Positions 14,639 to 24,300 of a DNA stretch of 25,269 bases are shown piece after piece; positions within the stretch are counted from its first letter, which is position 1, and every line of letters starts with the position of its first letter. A program made the translations under genes and the position numbers. Below the pieces are notes generated by a model, which was not told the origin of the DNA, did not search any database, and saw only the letters and a program-made list of their open reading frames with translations. Source of the stretch: Anaerococcus sp. (GTDB lineage Bacteria > Bacillota > Clostridia > Tissierellales > Peptoniphilaceae); the NCBI RefSeq assembly GCF_030825785.1, contig NZ_JAPJPG010000021.1, positions 1-25,269 on the forward strand, written 5' to 3'.

Positions 14639-14812
14639 ATGGCTTATAGAATAGATGAAAATACATGTATTTCATGTGGATCATGTGAAGGCGAATGCCC
14701 AGTAGGAGCAATCTCTCAAGGAGACGCAGCTTACGAAATCGACGCAGACGCATGTATAGACTGTGGTTCTTGTGCAGCAGTATGTCCTGTAGAAGCAATC
14801 GACCAAGAATAA
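14639..14812 (+). CDS. 2[4Fe-4S] clostridial-type ferredoxin
   Basis: This small ORF of 57 residues carries two complete cluster motifs: CISCGSCEGECP (C10, C13, C16, C20) and CIDCGSCAAVCP (C39, C42, C45, C49). The symmetric layout with PVGAI and PVEAI after each motif is that of low-potential clostridial ferredoxins, which carry electrons between pyruvate:ferredoxin oxidoreductase, hydrogenase and related anaerobic enzymes. The coding sequence uses an unusual share of frequent-looking Ala, Cys and Asp codons, fitting a highly expressed gene. It is a single-gene unit with a strong promoter, consensus ribosome binding site and a TTCG-loop terminator. Confidence 0.97.
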   Translation: MAYRIDENTCISCGSCEGECPVGAISQGDAAYEIDADACIDCGSCAAVCPVEAIDQE

Positions 14813-14838
14813 TCAAATACATAAACAAATGACATACT

Positions 14839-14861
14839 AAGGCCCTTCGGGGCCTTTTTTT
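14839..14861 (+). terminator. Strong rho-independent terminator of the ferredoxin gene
   Basis: AAGGCCC, the stable tetraloop TTCG, GGGCC and a seven-T tract (14855-14861). Confidence 0.95.
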
Positions 14862-14909
14862 ATAACTAAAATAGAAAAATATATCAAGATTTAAGCTACA
14901 AAGATAGGA

Positions 14910-14915
14910 TATAAT
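14910..14915 (+). promoter_or_regulatory. Likely -10 box of the rubrerythrin-like gene
   Basis: Perfect TATAAT, 55 bases upstream of the ATG. No good -35 hexamer was found at 16-18 bases. Confidence 0.45.
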
Positions 14916-14970
14916 AGAAGTAATTACATAAGTTAAGAGAATTGATTTTAGAAGTAATAGAGAGGCTTTG

Positions 14971-15357
14971 ATGCAGATTAGTAAAGAGGATATGAAGATT
15001 TTGTTAAAATCCCAACAAGGGGAGTTGGATGTAGTCTTAATGTATAAGGCACTTGCAGATGTTGTTAAAGATAAAGAAGATATAGAAACTTTTAAAAAGC
15101 TTGCCGTAGAAGAAGGCCATCACGCAGCTGTATTTCACAAGCTCACTCAGGTAAATCTAAAGCCAAAGAAGAAATTAGCTATTATTATGCCAATGCTTTA
15201 CAAAATATTGGGCAAAAAGAGATTATATCCTAAAATAGTAGAGGGAGAATACAAGGCTGCTCAAAACTATGCTCCAGTTGCAGAAAAATTTCCGGAAATA
15301 GAAAGTGTAAAAAATGATGAAATTAGACATGGAGATATGGTTAAGGGTCTGCTATAG
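14971..15357 (+). CDS. Rubrerythrin-like ferritin-fold diiron protein
   Basis: The ATG at 14971 is preferred (AGAGG at 14961-14965) over the TTG just before it; product 128 residues. The four-helix diiron pattern is visible: Glu18 in QQGELD, ExxH in VEEGHHAAVF (E47/E48, H50/H51), Glu91/Glu93 in EGEYKAA, and ExxH in DEIRHGD (E117, H120). A hydrophobic stretch (about 69-80, LAIIMPMLYKIL) sits between the two helix pairs, as in the ferritin-like domain of the rubrerythrin/VIT1 type, but there is no attached transporter. The rubredoxin domain of classical rubrerythrin is absent. A role in peroxide reduction or iron handling is likely by family but not shown here. Confidence 0.85.
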   Translation: MQISKEDMKILLKSQQGELDVVLMYKALADVVKDKEDIETFKKLAVEEGHHAAVFHKLTQVNLKPKKKLAIIMPMLYKILGKKRLYPKIVEGEYKAAQNYAPVAEKFPEIESVKNDEIRHGDMVKGLL

Positions 15358-15446
15358 GATAATTCTTGATCTATTTATCAAAGACCTTATTCATATAGCT
15401 ATAAATTAAGTAATTATCTTTACTAAATTTATTTAATTTTTTCGTC

Positions 15447-15452
15447 TATAAT
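15447..15452 (+). promoter_or_regulatory. Likely -10 box for the GNAT/exporter pair
   Basis: Perfect TATAAT 23 bases upstream of the acetyltransferase ATG, with TAGGGA at 15464-15469 as ribosome binding site. The leader would be short (about 17 bases). No -35 box is clear. Confidence 0.45.
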
Positions 15453-15474
15453 TAAATCAGATGTAGGGAATGAA

Positions 15475-15948
15475 ATGAAGAGTAAATTAATTGAAATAAA
15501 AGACAAAAAAGAAAAAGAAAAGATAGGAAACTTGGTCTTGGATGACCTTACAGATTGGTTTTCGATAGGTGAAAGTAGAAAAACTTATATAGAAGAATCA
15601 TTGGATAAAAGATTCTTGGCGATTTTCCTTGACGATAAGCCAGTAGGATTTTTGGTTATGAGGGAAACAAGCGAGGATTGTGTAGAGATTTTTATAATGG
15701 GACTTATGAAAAAATACCACAGGCTGGGTCTGGGGAAGAAATTAATCGAAGTCTTCGAGAACTTAGCTAGGACTTTATCTTTCTCTTATGCCCAGGTAAA
15801 GACTGTAAAGAGAGGGACCTACGAAGAATATGATAAGACCAATGACTTCTACAAGGCTATGGGATACAAGGAGTTAGAGTGCTTTCCTTGTTTATGGGAT
15901 GAGAATAATCCTTGTCAGATTTATATAAAATACTTAGGAAATAACTAG
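15475..15948 (+). CDS. GNAT-family N-acetyltransferase
   Basis: The product of 157 residues has the GNAT fold pattern. The central strand FLVMRETSEDCVEIFIMGL leads into the acetyl-CoA binding motif A, KKYHRLGLGKKLIEVFENLAR, where RLGLGK corresponds to the R/QxxGxG/A pyrophosphate loop. The C-terminal part, DKTNDFYKAMGYKELECFPCLW followed by DENNPCQIYIKYL, is the usual motif B with an aromatic-rich end that appears in many small Firmicute GNATs. The acetyl acceptor cannot be predicted. It lies 21 bases upstream of the exporter-like gene and is probably co-transcribed with it. Confidence 0.87.
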   Translation: MKSKLIEIKDKKEKEKIGNLVLDDLTDWFSIGESRKTYIEESLDKRFLAIFLDDKPVGFLVMRETSEDCVEIFIMGLMKKYHRLGLGKKLIEVFENLARTLSFSYAQVKTVKRGTYEEYDKTNDFYKAMGYKELECFPCLWDENNPCQIYIKYLGNN

Positions 15949-15969
15949 AAGATTTTAAGAAGGGACATA

Positions 15970-16929
15970 ATGAATAAAACTATAATTAGTACAAGTATAA
16001 AAACAGCAATAGCTGCGACCTTGTCCTTATCTTTGGCAAGCTTTTTAGGACTTGAATACGCATCATCAGCAGGGATCATCACCATACTTGATATATTTGA
16101 GACTAGAAAAGCAACTGTCAAAGGAGGGCTTAAAAGGATGGTTTCGGCAATCTTAGCATTTACTATTGGTGCCATAGTCTTTGAAATAGTTTCTTATAAA
16201 ACTTGGGCTTTTGGTATTTACTTAATCATATTCGTTCCCTTATCCCTTTTACTAAAGATCGAACTAGGCCTTGGTCCATCTAGTGTGATAGTTACCCACT
16301 TGCTTAGTTATGGGAATATCAATCCTTCTATAATAAAAAACGAGCTAATACTTGTCCTTATTGGAACTGGATTTGCTATGTTAACCAACATCTACGCACC
16401 AGAAAGCCAGGATGAGCTTAAAGAATGGATAGAAGATATAGATGAAGATATAAAGGATGTCCTAAACTTTTTTGGAAATACCTTGGTTAATCATCTAGAT
16501 GTAGAAATCTACGAGGATAAGATTTCGAAGCTTGAAGAAGATATAGACAAGGCTGTTGACCTTGCGATTATTGAGAATAACAATAGAATTGAAAATAGTA
16601 AGAATATATTAAGGGAGCTTAACCATAGGCAAATAGAGATGGACCTTCTAAAAGAAATGTATGAGGACTTAAAGGAGATTCCAAGGGCCTATGACGAAGG
16701 TAAACTAATTTCCGACATAATAATCGATACAGGAGAAAATCTCGGAGATGCGAACGAAATGATCAAGGTCAAGGAAAGGATAGAATATTTGAATAAGCAC
16801 TTTAGGATGATAGACCTTCCTCAAACTCACGAAGACTTTGCCATTCGTTCGGCGATTTTTCAAGTTTTTAGAAGCCTTAGTGAATTTATAGACATTAGTA
16901 TTGATCTAAACAAAATAAATAGACTTTGA
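15970..16929 (+). CDS. Aromatic acid exporter family membrane protein (ArAE_1/YqjA type)
   Basis: The product of 319 residues has a hydrophobic N-terminal half with about five to six membrane segments (near residues 8-28, 30-42, 57-75, 80-97, 103-115 and 122-142). The early part, SIKTAIAATLSLSLASFLGL, ASSAGIITILDIFETRKATVKGG and LGLGPSSVIVTHLLSYG, matches the ArAE_1 family. The C-terminal half (about 146-319) is soluble, charged and helical, as in the ArAE C-terminal domain. Family members are presumed efflux permeases of aromatic carboxylic acids or related compounds, but the substrate is mostly unproven. AGAAGGGA precedes the ATG. It is convergent with the K+ channel gene. Confidence 0.87.
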   Translation: MNKTIISTSIKTAIAATLSLSLASFLGLEYASSAGIITILDIFETRKATVKGGLKRMVSAILAFTIGAIVFEIVSYKTWAFGIYLIIFVPLSLLLKIELGLGPSSVIVTHLLSYGNINPSIIKNELILVLIGTGFAMLTNIYAPESQDELKEWIEDIDEDIKDVLNFFGNTLVNHLDVEIYEDKISKLEEDIDKAVDLAIIENNNRIENSKNILRELNHRQIEMDLLKEMYEDLKEIPRAYDEGKLISDIIIDTGENLGDANEMIKVKERIEYLNKHFRMIDLPQTHEDFAIRSAIFQVFRSLSEFIDISIDLNKINRL

Positions 16930-16971
16930 TGATATTTTGCAAATCTCAAGGGAAAACTTATGCAATAGAAG

Positions 16972-17005
16972 AGAAGGCAGCAACTTGAGCTAGCCTTCTT
17001 TTCTT
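16972..17005. terminator. Terminator between convergent genes
   Basis: AGAAGGC (16972-16978) pairs with GCCTTCT (16993-16999), with an inner AGC/GCT pair and one bulged base, followed by TTTTCTTC. On the minus strand the preceding A-rich bases give a weaker tail, so it mainly serves the plus-strand exporter gene. Confidence 0.75.
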
Positions 17006-18012
17006 CACTTATTTTCATCTCCTAAGTGTCTTAACTGTTCTACTTGCTCTTCTCTTCCTAGAACTATAAGAACATCGTTTGTCTCGAAGGTGTAGTTTCC
17101 TGGAGGATTGAAGAGCATTTTCTTATCTGTATTTCTCTTTATGGCAAGTACTATGAGGCCTGTTTTGTTAGGGATTTGGGCGGCTACTAAGTCTTTATTT
17201 TCTAGATATGAGCCCTTTTTCACCATGACCTCCTCCAAGTCCATCTCTACATCTCCAACTTTTGTTACTACATCCAAGAAGGAGATAATATTTGGCTTAA
17301 TCATAAGTGATGCAATTCTTTTGCCGCTGATTTCTACAGCAGACATAGTTTTATTTGCTCCAACTTTCATTAATTTTTGACTGTCTGATTTAGAGGTCGA
17401 GTTAGCTATAATATAGATATCCTTGTTAAGGTTTCTCGCAGTTAGGACAGTTACTATATTATCAACCTCTGAAGGAAGGGCAGCTATGAGGCCCTTGGCT
17501 CTTCCTATCCCAGCCTTTTCTAAGATTTCCTCCTCAGTAGCTTGGCCTTCTATGACCAAAATATCGTGATGGCTGTAATCATCGAGGTCAGCCCTATCAT
17601 CAGTAATTACAAGAAAATCTAAGCCTTCCTTGATAAATTTTTCTATAATCACATCGGCAAGCTCTCCTGACCCACATATTATATAATGCTCATCTAGAGC
17701 AGAAATCTTCTTATCCATCTTGCTTCCCTTCCATAAATCTACAAGCCTTCCCTCAACTAACATTGCCTCAACCGTAGTAAAGGCGTATCCTACAACACCA
17801 ACTCCCAGAAAAATCATGATTATAGAAAATAACTCCGATAGGTCACTAGTAGTTCCGACCTCTCCGAAGCCCACAGTCGATATGGTAATAACTGTCATAT
17901 ACAAGGCATCCACCAAACTTACCTTAAGAAGAATCATATAGCCAAGGGTGCCAAATATTAGTAAAAGTGCAAATACGACAAAAATAAATTTAAGCTTCCT
18001 CTTATCCTCCAT
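17005..18012 (-). CDS. Two-TM potassium channel with RCK (TrkA-N/TrkA-C) domains
   Basis: The product of 335 residues is of the MthK-like type. TM1 is at about 9-29; a pore helix and selectivity filter follow (TISTVGFG, T46-G50); TM2 is at about 60-85. The RCK N-lobe starts near residue 108 with HYIICGSGELADVIIEKF, a Rossmann glycine motif in which the third Gly is Leu-Ala, and includes VIEGQATEEEILEKAGIGRAKG and ANSTSKSDSQKLMKVGANKTMS. The TrkA-C lobe covers about 245-332 (DVEMDLEEVMV, LIVLAIKR, NDVLIVLGREEQV). The filter reads TVGFG instead of the usual TVGYG, a substitution known from other prokaryotic K+ channels. GGAGGG lies upstream of the ATG. In related species TrkA-C domains bind c-di-AMP, but this is not shown here. 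Confidence 0.9.
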   Translation of the reverse strand: MEDKRKLKFIFVVFALLLIFGTLGYMILLKVSLVDALYMTVITISTVGFGEVGTTSDLSELFSIIMIFLGVGVVGYAFTTVEAMLVEGRLVDLWKGSKMDKKISALDEHYIICGSGELADVIIEKFIKEGLDFLVITDDRADLDDYSHHDILVIEGQATEEEILEKAGIGRAKGLIAALPSEVDNIVTVLTARNLNKDIYIIANSTSKSDSQKLMKVGANKTMSAVEISGKRIASLMIKPNIISFLDVVTKVGDVEMDLEEVMVKKGSYLENKDLVAAQIPNKTGLIVLAIKRNTDKKMLFNPPGNYTFETNDVLIVLGREEQVEQLRHLGDENK

Positions 18013-18316
18013 AAGCCCTCCTGTTGATTTGATTATAGCTTAAATTAATAGAAAAAGCAATAGGATAAAGTGCTTAATATCTATTAGAATATATTAAAGA
18101 GTCTTATCTTAATTATAGAATACATTATTATAAGAAAATCATATAAAAATAGCTGTAAATCAAGGAGAATAATTGACTAATATTTAAATTAAAAAATATT
18201 TATAAAGAATCCTAACAATTTATCTAAATAAATAGATTATGTAGAAAATATTAGTATAGTGATGCTAAGTATAAATAAATAACATACTAACTATGCAATA
18301 AGGAATGGAGAAATTA
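18013..18316. other. AT-rich intergenic region upstream of the giant surface protein
   Basis: This is a 304-base non-coding region between divergent genes. It holds the K+ channel ribosome binding site (minus strand, next to 18013), a weak promoter candidate for the surface protein (TTGACT at 18173-18178, 18-base spacer, TATTTA at 18197-18202), and the surface protein's TGGAG at 18306-18310. If that promoter is used the leader is about 105 bases. I saw no clear terminator, RNA gene or conserved regulatory site; imperfect AT-rich symmetries near 18252-18292 are not convincing. Confidence 0.5.
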
Positions 18317-21300
18317 ATGAATAATAAGAAAAACAAATTCCTAATTCCTTTGTCCAATGAATCAATAAAGAAGACCCTTCTTGGAGCTTCTATTATTGTT
18401 GGTGGTTTTGGACTACTAGGAAATACAAATGATGTTTATGCTGATAGCCTTGACGCTTCTTCTGAGATAATTGATAACAATCAAATCGATGAAGTAGCTA
18501 AAGATAAATTAGACGATAAAAAGGTCCAAGAAAACTTTGATGAAGACAAATATATTGATATAGAAGAAGAAAAAATTGAAGAAGATCAAAAAAAAGATCA
18601 AGCATCTGATACGGAAAATAAAGAAAATGTAGATACTAAGGAAGTTGAGGATAATCTACAAGTAGCTAGTATGTCCAAGGCAAAGGCGGCTGATTTTGCT
18701 GAGCCTGTCGCTCTAGCAGATGAAGCAAATAATGAGCAGAACTATACTGAAGATGAAAAAGAAATAAAGGACTACAGTGGAGAAGAACGCTATAAGGAAA
18801 CGGACCTCCAACCGGGAGATACAAATCAAGATTTCAATAAGGATGATGAGAAGGTAGAAAAAGACGGTTTTAAATTTGAACTTAAAAACCCATCTGAAAC
18901 TTCTTCAAGTAAGAGAGAATATGGTTACCAAATTACCATTGACAAGGAGACAGGTCAAAGAACTTATACTAAGATTACTGTTACAGACTCGGGACTTGTA
19001 CAAGTAAAAGAAGGCGAAAAACCTATGATGGGTAAAGGAGAGAAATTGACTCCTGAATCCCCTGAGGTAACTTTCAAGCCAAATGAAAATGGAGAGCTGA
19101 CTGCTGGTGGACGACAAAAAAATTTAAACTACGAAGCCAGCGAAGAAACCCTAAGGCATATCAACAATAAGGACAATCCTTCTACTTCCTTTGGTATGGA
19201 GGATAATTACACAAAAGACAACCCAGGAATTAAGTTTTTTGGTAATAACTTCGCTTTAGGTTACAAGGTAAATCCATGGCCAAATGAAAATGATAAGCTA
19301 GAGCTATTGAAATTAAATGGGTCCTACAACGAAAAGGTCTTTGTCCAAGGTCAAGACATAGACACCGGTATTAAGGTTGACAATATCGATGAAAATGCCA
19401 AGGAAAGACTCGTTGGTCAAGTATATAATCCAATTACCAATAAAATTGTACCTGGTGCCAGTGCCTATATAGGTGACGATGGCAATATTCACATCCAGAT
19501 GCCAAAGGGTGCCCTAAAGAAAAATGCCGAAGGCAAGTATGTTGTAGATGAAGAATCTATTTTTAATACAAAAGACTACAAGGCCCTTCAACACCTAGAT
19601 GTTAAATTCTTTGCTCGTCCAAGAACTAAGGATGAGTTTACAAAGGTAGCGGAAACACCAGATGAGTCTGGTGAAACAGGAACTTATGTAGAAACAGGAG
19701 CAGGATCTGCCGATATTAATCACAAGGGAGCTAATGTTACAATCGACAAGCAAGGCATCGACCGCTACGACCACTATAACCTAATCGGTGACTTTAAGCT
19801 AAACCTTGATGATACAAGATACTACGACCAAAGATTTAAAGATGGGAATAATGATGATACTTCTAAGGTAACATCATCAGCAGTAAAACCAGGTGAGCCA
19901 TTTAAGGTGGGTATAGTAGAGCCAGAAAATCCAAGAGAAGAAGATAAGTCTGCTGCTGAAATGAATGAAGCTGAAGACAAGGGAGAAGCTTCTGGTAGGC
20001 TTATCATGGACTTTATAGACCGTGAAAACAAGGGCAAGGCAGAAGAAGACCAATGGAAGGTTGCACTCGACAAGGGCGACATCGCAAACTTCACAATCAC
20101 TCCTCCAAAATCGGCTAAGGCCGGAGACTTTGTCGCAATTCCTATTGAGTATACCTATACAAACGGATCAAAAGACGTCCACTGGTTCCACTTTGTAGTT
20201 CAAGAATCAACCTACATCAAACCTGAATACGAAACCCAAGTAAACTTCCCAGCCAAGGAACAAACAGCACCTGCAAAAGTAACAGAAGATGGTAAGAGGT
20301 TAATACCAGACCACTACACACTTCCAGACACTCTAGAAACTGACGAGTCAGGAAATAAATTAGCTACAGATGATAGTGGAAATAAGTGGATTGTAAAAGT
20401 TGACAAAACAACAGGAAAGGTAAGCGCTAAACCAGTAGAGCCTAAGGACTTTAATGGAGGAGAAAAACTTGAAGTACCAGTTATCTCTCACTATGTAGAT
20501 AAGCAAAAACCAGGCGAAGACATCACTGAAGAAGCTAGTGCCTACTTTGTAATCGAAGAGAGAGCCAACATGACTCCTCGTTACAATGCCAAGGCTGGCA
20601 AGGCAGGAGATTCCCTTACTTCTGATGTTATCTTAAATACGGAAGATACCTATAACAGAAGACCAGGTAAATACACCCTAGATTCTGATACTTTTGTGGA
20701 TGATAAGGGCAATACTTGGAATGTAACAATCGATGAAAAAACAGGCCAGGTAACAGCTACTGTTCCTAATGGGGTTTCTAGTGATAGCCTTGATGGAGCC
20801 CTTCTAAATGTACCGGTAACAGCCCATTATTATGAAGAAAATGGCACTCTTGAAGTTGGAACAAGAAAAACTGAAGTCCAATTTATTGGATCTGGTACAG
20901 AAGGTAAGCACAAATATATAGTAGACATTCCTTTTGAAACCAAGGTAGAAAAAGACCCTTCACTTAAAAAGGGTGAAATCAAAGTAATAAAAACAGGTGA
21001 GTTAGGATCAAAAGAAGTAAGTCTAGTTATAAAAGATTCAGTAGTTGATAAAGCACAAACTACAGAGAAAGTTTTAAAAGAAAAACAAGATGCCCTAATC
21101 AATGTTGGTGAAGGTGTCCTAGACGGAACTCACAATATAGAAGAAAAAGTTGAAGTTCCTTTTGAAACAATTGTAGAATTTGACGACACTCTTGCACCAG
21201 GAGAACAGAGAGTAGATGTAGAAGGTGCAGCTGGAGAAAAGACAAGGACTACTACTCTTACAATTGAAGATGGCAATGTAACAAAAACTGAATCTGGTGA

Positions 21301-24300
21301 ATTTACAGAAACAAAAGCACCTGTTAATAGAGTTATCAAAGTAGGTAGAAATACTGAAGGCGAAGTAGTTCATGAAGAAAAGATTCCATTCAAATATGAC
21401 ATCTCTTATGACCCAAGTCTAAAATCAGGAGAATATGTAATTGATGTGAAAGGTTCTGAAGGAATAAAGACTACAACTTGGAAGATTAAAAACTCTAAGG
21501 TAGATGGCGAACCAAGTACCAATGTAACTAACCCAGTTAATGCTGTAATAAGAGTTGGCCAAAAAGACTTCACAGGTGAATTTACTCATGAAGTAAAAGA
21601 AGAAATTCCATTTACAGTAAGAATTATAGAAGATGAAACCCTAGAAGCTGGTAAGAGTGAAGTTGTAACCCAAGGCCAAGCTGGAGAAAAGACAACTAAA
21701 TACACTCAAGCAATTAAAAATGGTGAGGCTGATGGAGAATTAAAATCAGAATCTAACAGAACAAAAGAACCTGTAGAACAAGTAATAAGAGTTGGTAAAA
21801 AAACTGCTACTAATAATGTAGAAGAAAGAACTGACGTACCAGTAGATATTGTTTATAAGTACGATCCTAATATGGAAGTTACTAAGGCGACAAAAGGTGA
21901 CTTCACTCCAGGAGGTGTTAAGACAGTTGTAACTAATAAATATAATCCAGAAACTGGAGAAATTGAATCAGTTAAAGAAACTGTAGTAACAAATGCTAAG
22001 CAAGAAATAATTGTTGGTACAAAGAAATATACTGGTGAGTTTAAAAATGTAATCGAAGAAGAAATTCCATATGAAACTGAAGTTATCTTCGACGAAGAAC
22101 TTGAAACAGGAACTATGGTAGTTGATAAGGCTGGTAAGCCAGGAAGCATTAAGAAGGAATTTATCCAACACTTTGAAAATGGAGAACAAAAATCTACAGA
22201 AGAAAAAGAGCTTGGAAGAACAGAAGCAGAAAAGAGAATAGTAAGAGTTGGTTCTAAGACAGAAGGGACTCATCAATATAAAGAAGAAATTCCATTTAAG
22301 TACACTGTCGTATATGATCCTGAAATGAAAGCAGGAACTTATGAAGAAGTAACTCCAGGTAAAGTTGGTGAAAGAGTAACTATTTGGACTATTAAAAACT
22401 CTAAAGTAGTTGGAGAACCAGAAACTATTGAAACAAAACCTGTTGATGCAGTAATAAAAATAGGCAGCAAGGACTTCACAGGTGAGTTTGAAACTAAAAA
22501 GACTGATTTTATTGAATTTGAAACAATTTATGAAGTAGACAATACTATGGAACCAGGAACAACTAAGGTTGTTCAAGAAGGTCAACATGGTGAGATAGAA
22601 ACAACAGTAACCCATACAATTGTAAACGGTGAAGTGACAGAATCTAAAGATGGCGAACCAGTATCAACCAAATCTGCAATTAATAGAATTGTAAAAGTAG
22701 GTGCTGCAAAATCTAATGGTAATCATGAATATACAAATAAGATTCCATTTGATGTAGAAGTTAGGGTAAATCCAGAACTTAAGAAGGGCGAATACAAAGT
22801 CGTTCAAAAAGGTGAAGTTGGGGAAGAAAAATATACACTTACTATAGAAGATTCTAAGGTTACAAATACTTCAGAAGCCTCTATAACTAAAGCTCCAGTC
22901 AAAGAGATCATCGAAGTAGGTTATGCTGATTTCACAGGTAAGATTGAATCTGTTGACAAGGATCCAGTTCCATTTGAAACAGAAGTTACAGTTGATTCAA
23001 GTCTTGCACCAGGCGAAATTGTAGAAGACCAAGCAGGAGTTCTTGGTGAACAAGAAACTAAGCTTACAAGAACAATTACAAATGGTACAGCTGGCGAAGA
23101 AGTACGTGGCGAAACTACAGTAACAAAAGAACCGGTTGCTAGAAAGATTAGAATTGGTGCTAAGTCTGACGGTATGCACGAATACACTAACAAGATTCCA
23201 TTTGATGTAGAAGTAAGAGTAAACCCAGAACTTAAGAAGGGTGAATACAAAGTTGTTCAAGAAGGTGAAGTTGGGGAAGAAAAATATACGGTTACTATAG
23301 AAAACTCAAAGGTAACAGCTACTTCTGAGCCAATAACTACAAAAGAAGCCGTTAAGGAAATTGTAGAAGTTGGAAGCGAAGACTTCACAGGAAGCTTAGA
23401 AACTAAAAAGACTAAAGCTATTGAATTTGAAACAGAATATATTGTAGATAATTCTCTAGAACCAGGCACAACAGAAGTTGTTCAAGAAGGCTCATTAGGT
23501 GAAGAAGAAACAAAGGTAACTCATACTATCAAAAACGGTGAAGTAACAGAGTCTGTTGAAGGAGATAGCGTTCAAACCAAGGCACCGGTTAAGAGAATTG
23601 TAAAAGTGGGACCAGCAAAAACTGATGGTACTGAAACTATTACAGAAGAAATTCCATTTGAAGTAGAAGTTAAAAAAGATCCATCACTTAAGAAGGGCGA
23701 ATGGAAGTATGCTACAGATGAAGCTGGAAATGAATTAAAGGGAGAAAAGGGAAGTCAAGAAAAGACCCTAACAATCGTTAATTCAAAAGTAACAGAAACA
23801 TCTGATCCGACAGTAGTAAAACAAGCTAAAAATGCTGTGATACTTGTGGGCGATGAAGACTTTACAGGCGAAGTTAAACACAAAGAACACTTTGAAATTC
23901 CATTTGAAGTTGAAGTAAGATATAACGACCAACTTCCAGCTGGCACAAGCAAGGAAATTCAAAAAGGTGTTAAGGGTTCATACGATGTTGAGTACACACA
24001 AAAGATCAAAAATGGTTCAGCTGATGGAGAAATGACTAAAGAAGAATCTAACAAAGTTGAAGCTAAGAAGCACATCATCGAAGTTGGAACAAAAGTTGAA
24101 ACACCAGAAAACAACTATTCAAAAGAAGTTGAAGTTGAAGTCGAGTATGTTTATGATGATACAAAAGACAAAGGTGTAGTTGAAACTGGTGAATTTACTC
24201 CAGGTAAAGTTGAAACTAAGGTAGTTGACAAGTACAATCCTGAAACTGGCAAGGTTGAACAAACAACTGAAGAAGTAGTAACTAAGGCTAAGCAAAAAGT

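Noticed and set aside
14637..14828. Minus-strand frame opposite the ferredoxin gene
   Set aside because: The plus strand encodes a full 2[4Fe-4S] ferredoxin with promoter, ribosome binding site and terminator.
18163..18190. AGGAG followed by TTG and a short frame upstream of the surface protein
   Set aside because: The frame ends after four codons; more likely it is part of a weak promoter region than a leader peptide.
18588..18595. Run of eight A bases early in the surface protein gene, possible phase-variation tract
   Set aside because: Runs of this length are frequent in such AT-rich DNA, and no other sign of a switch (long tract, inverted repeat, invertase) is nearby.
21968..22615. Minus-strand frame of 215 codons opposite the G5 repeats, plus similar frames through 25183
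   Set aside because: These are Phe/Ser/Val-rich mirror frames produced by repetitive Glu/Lys/Thr codons; the continuous plus-strand frame of over 2300 codons explains the region.
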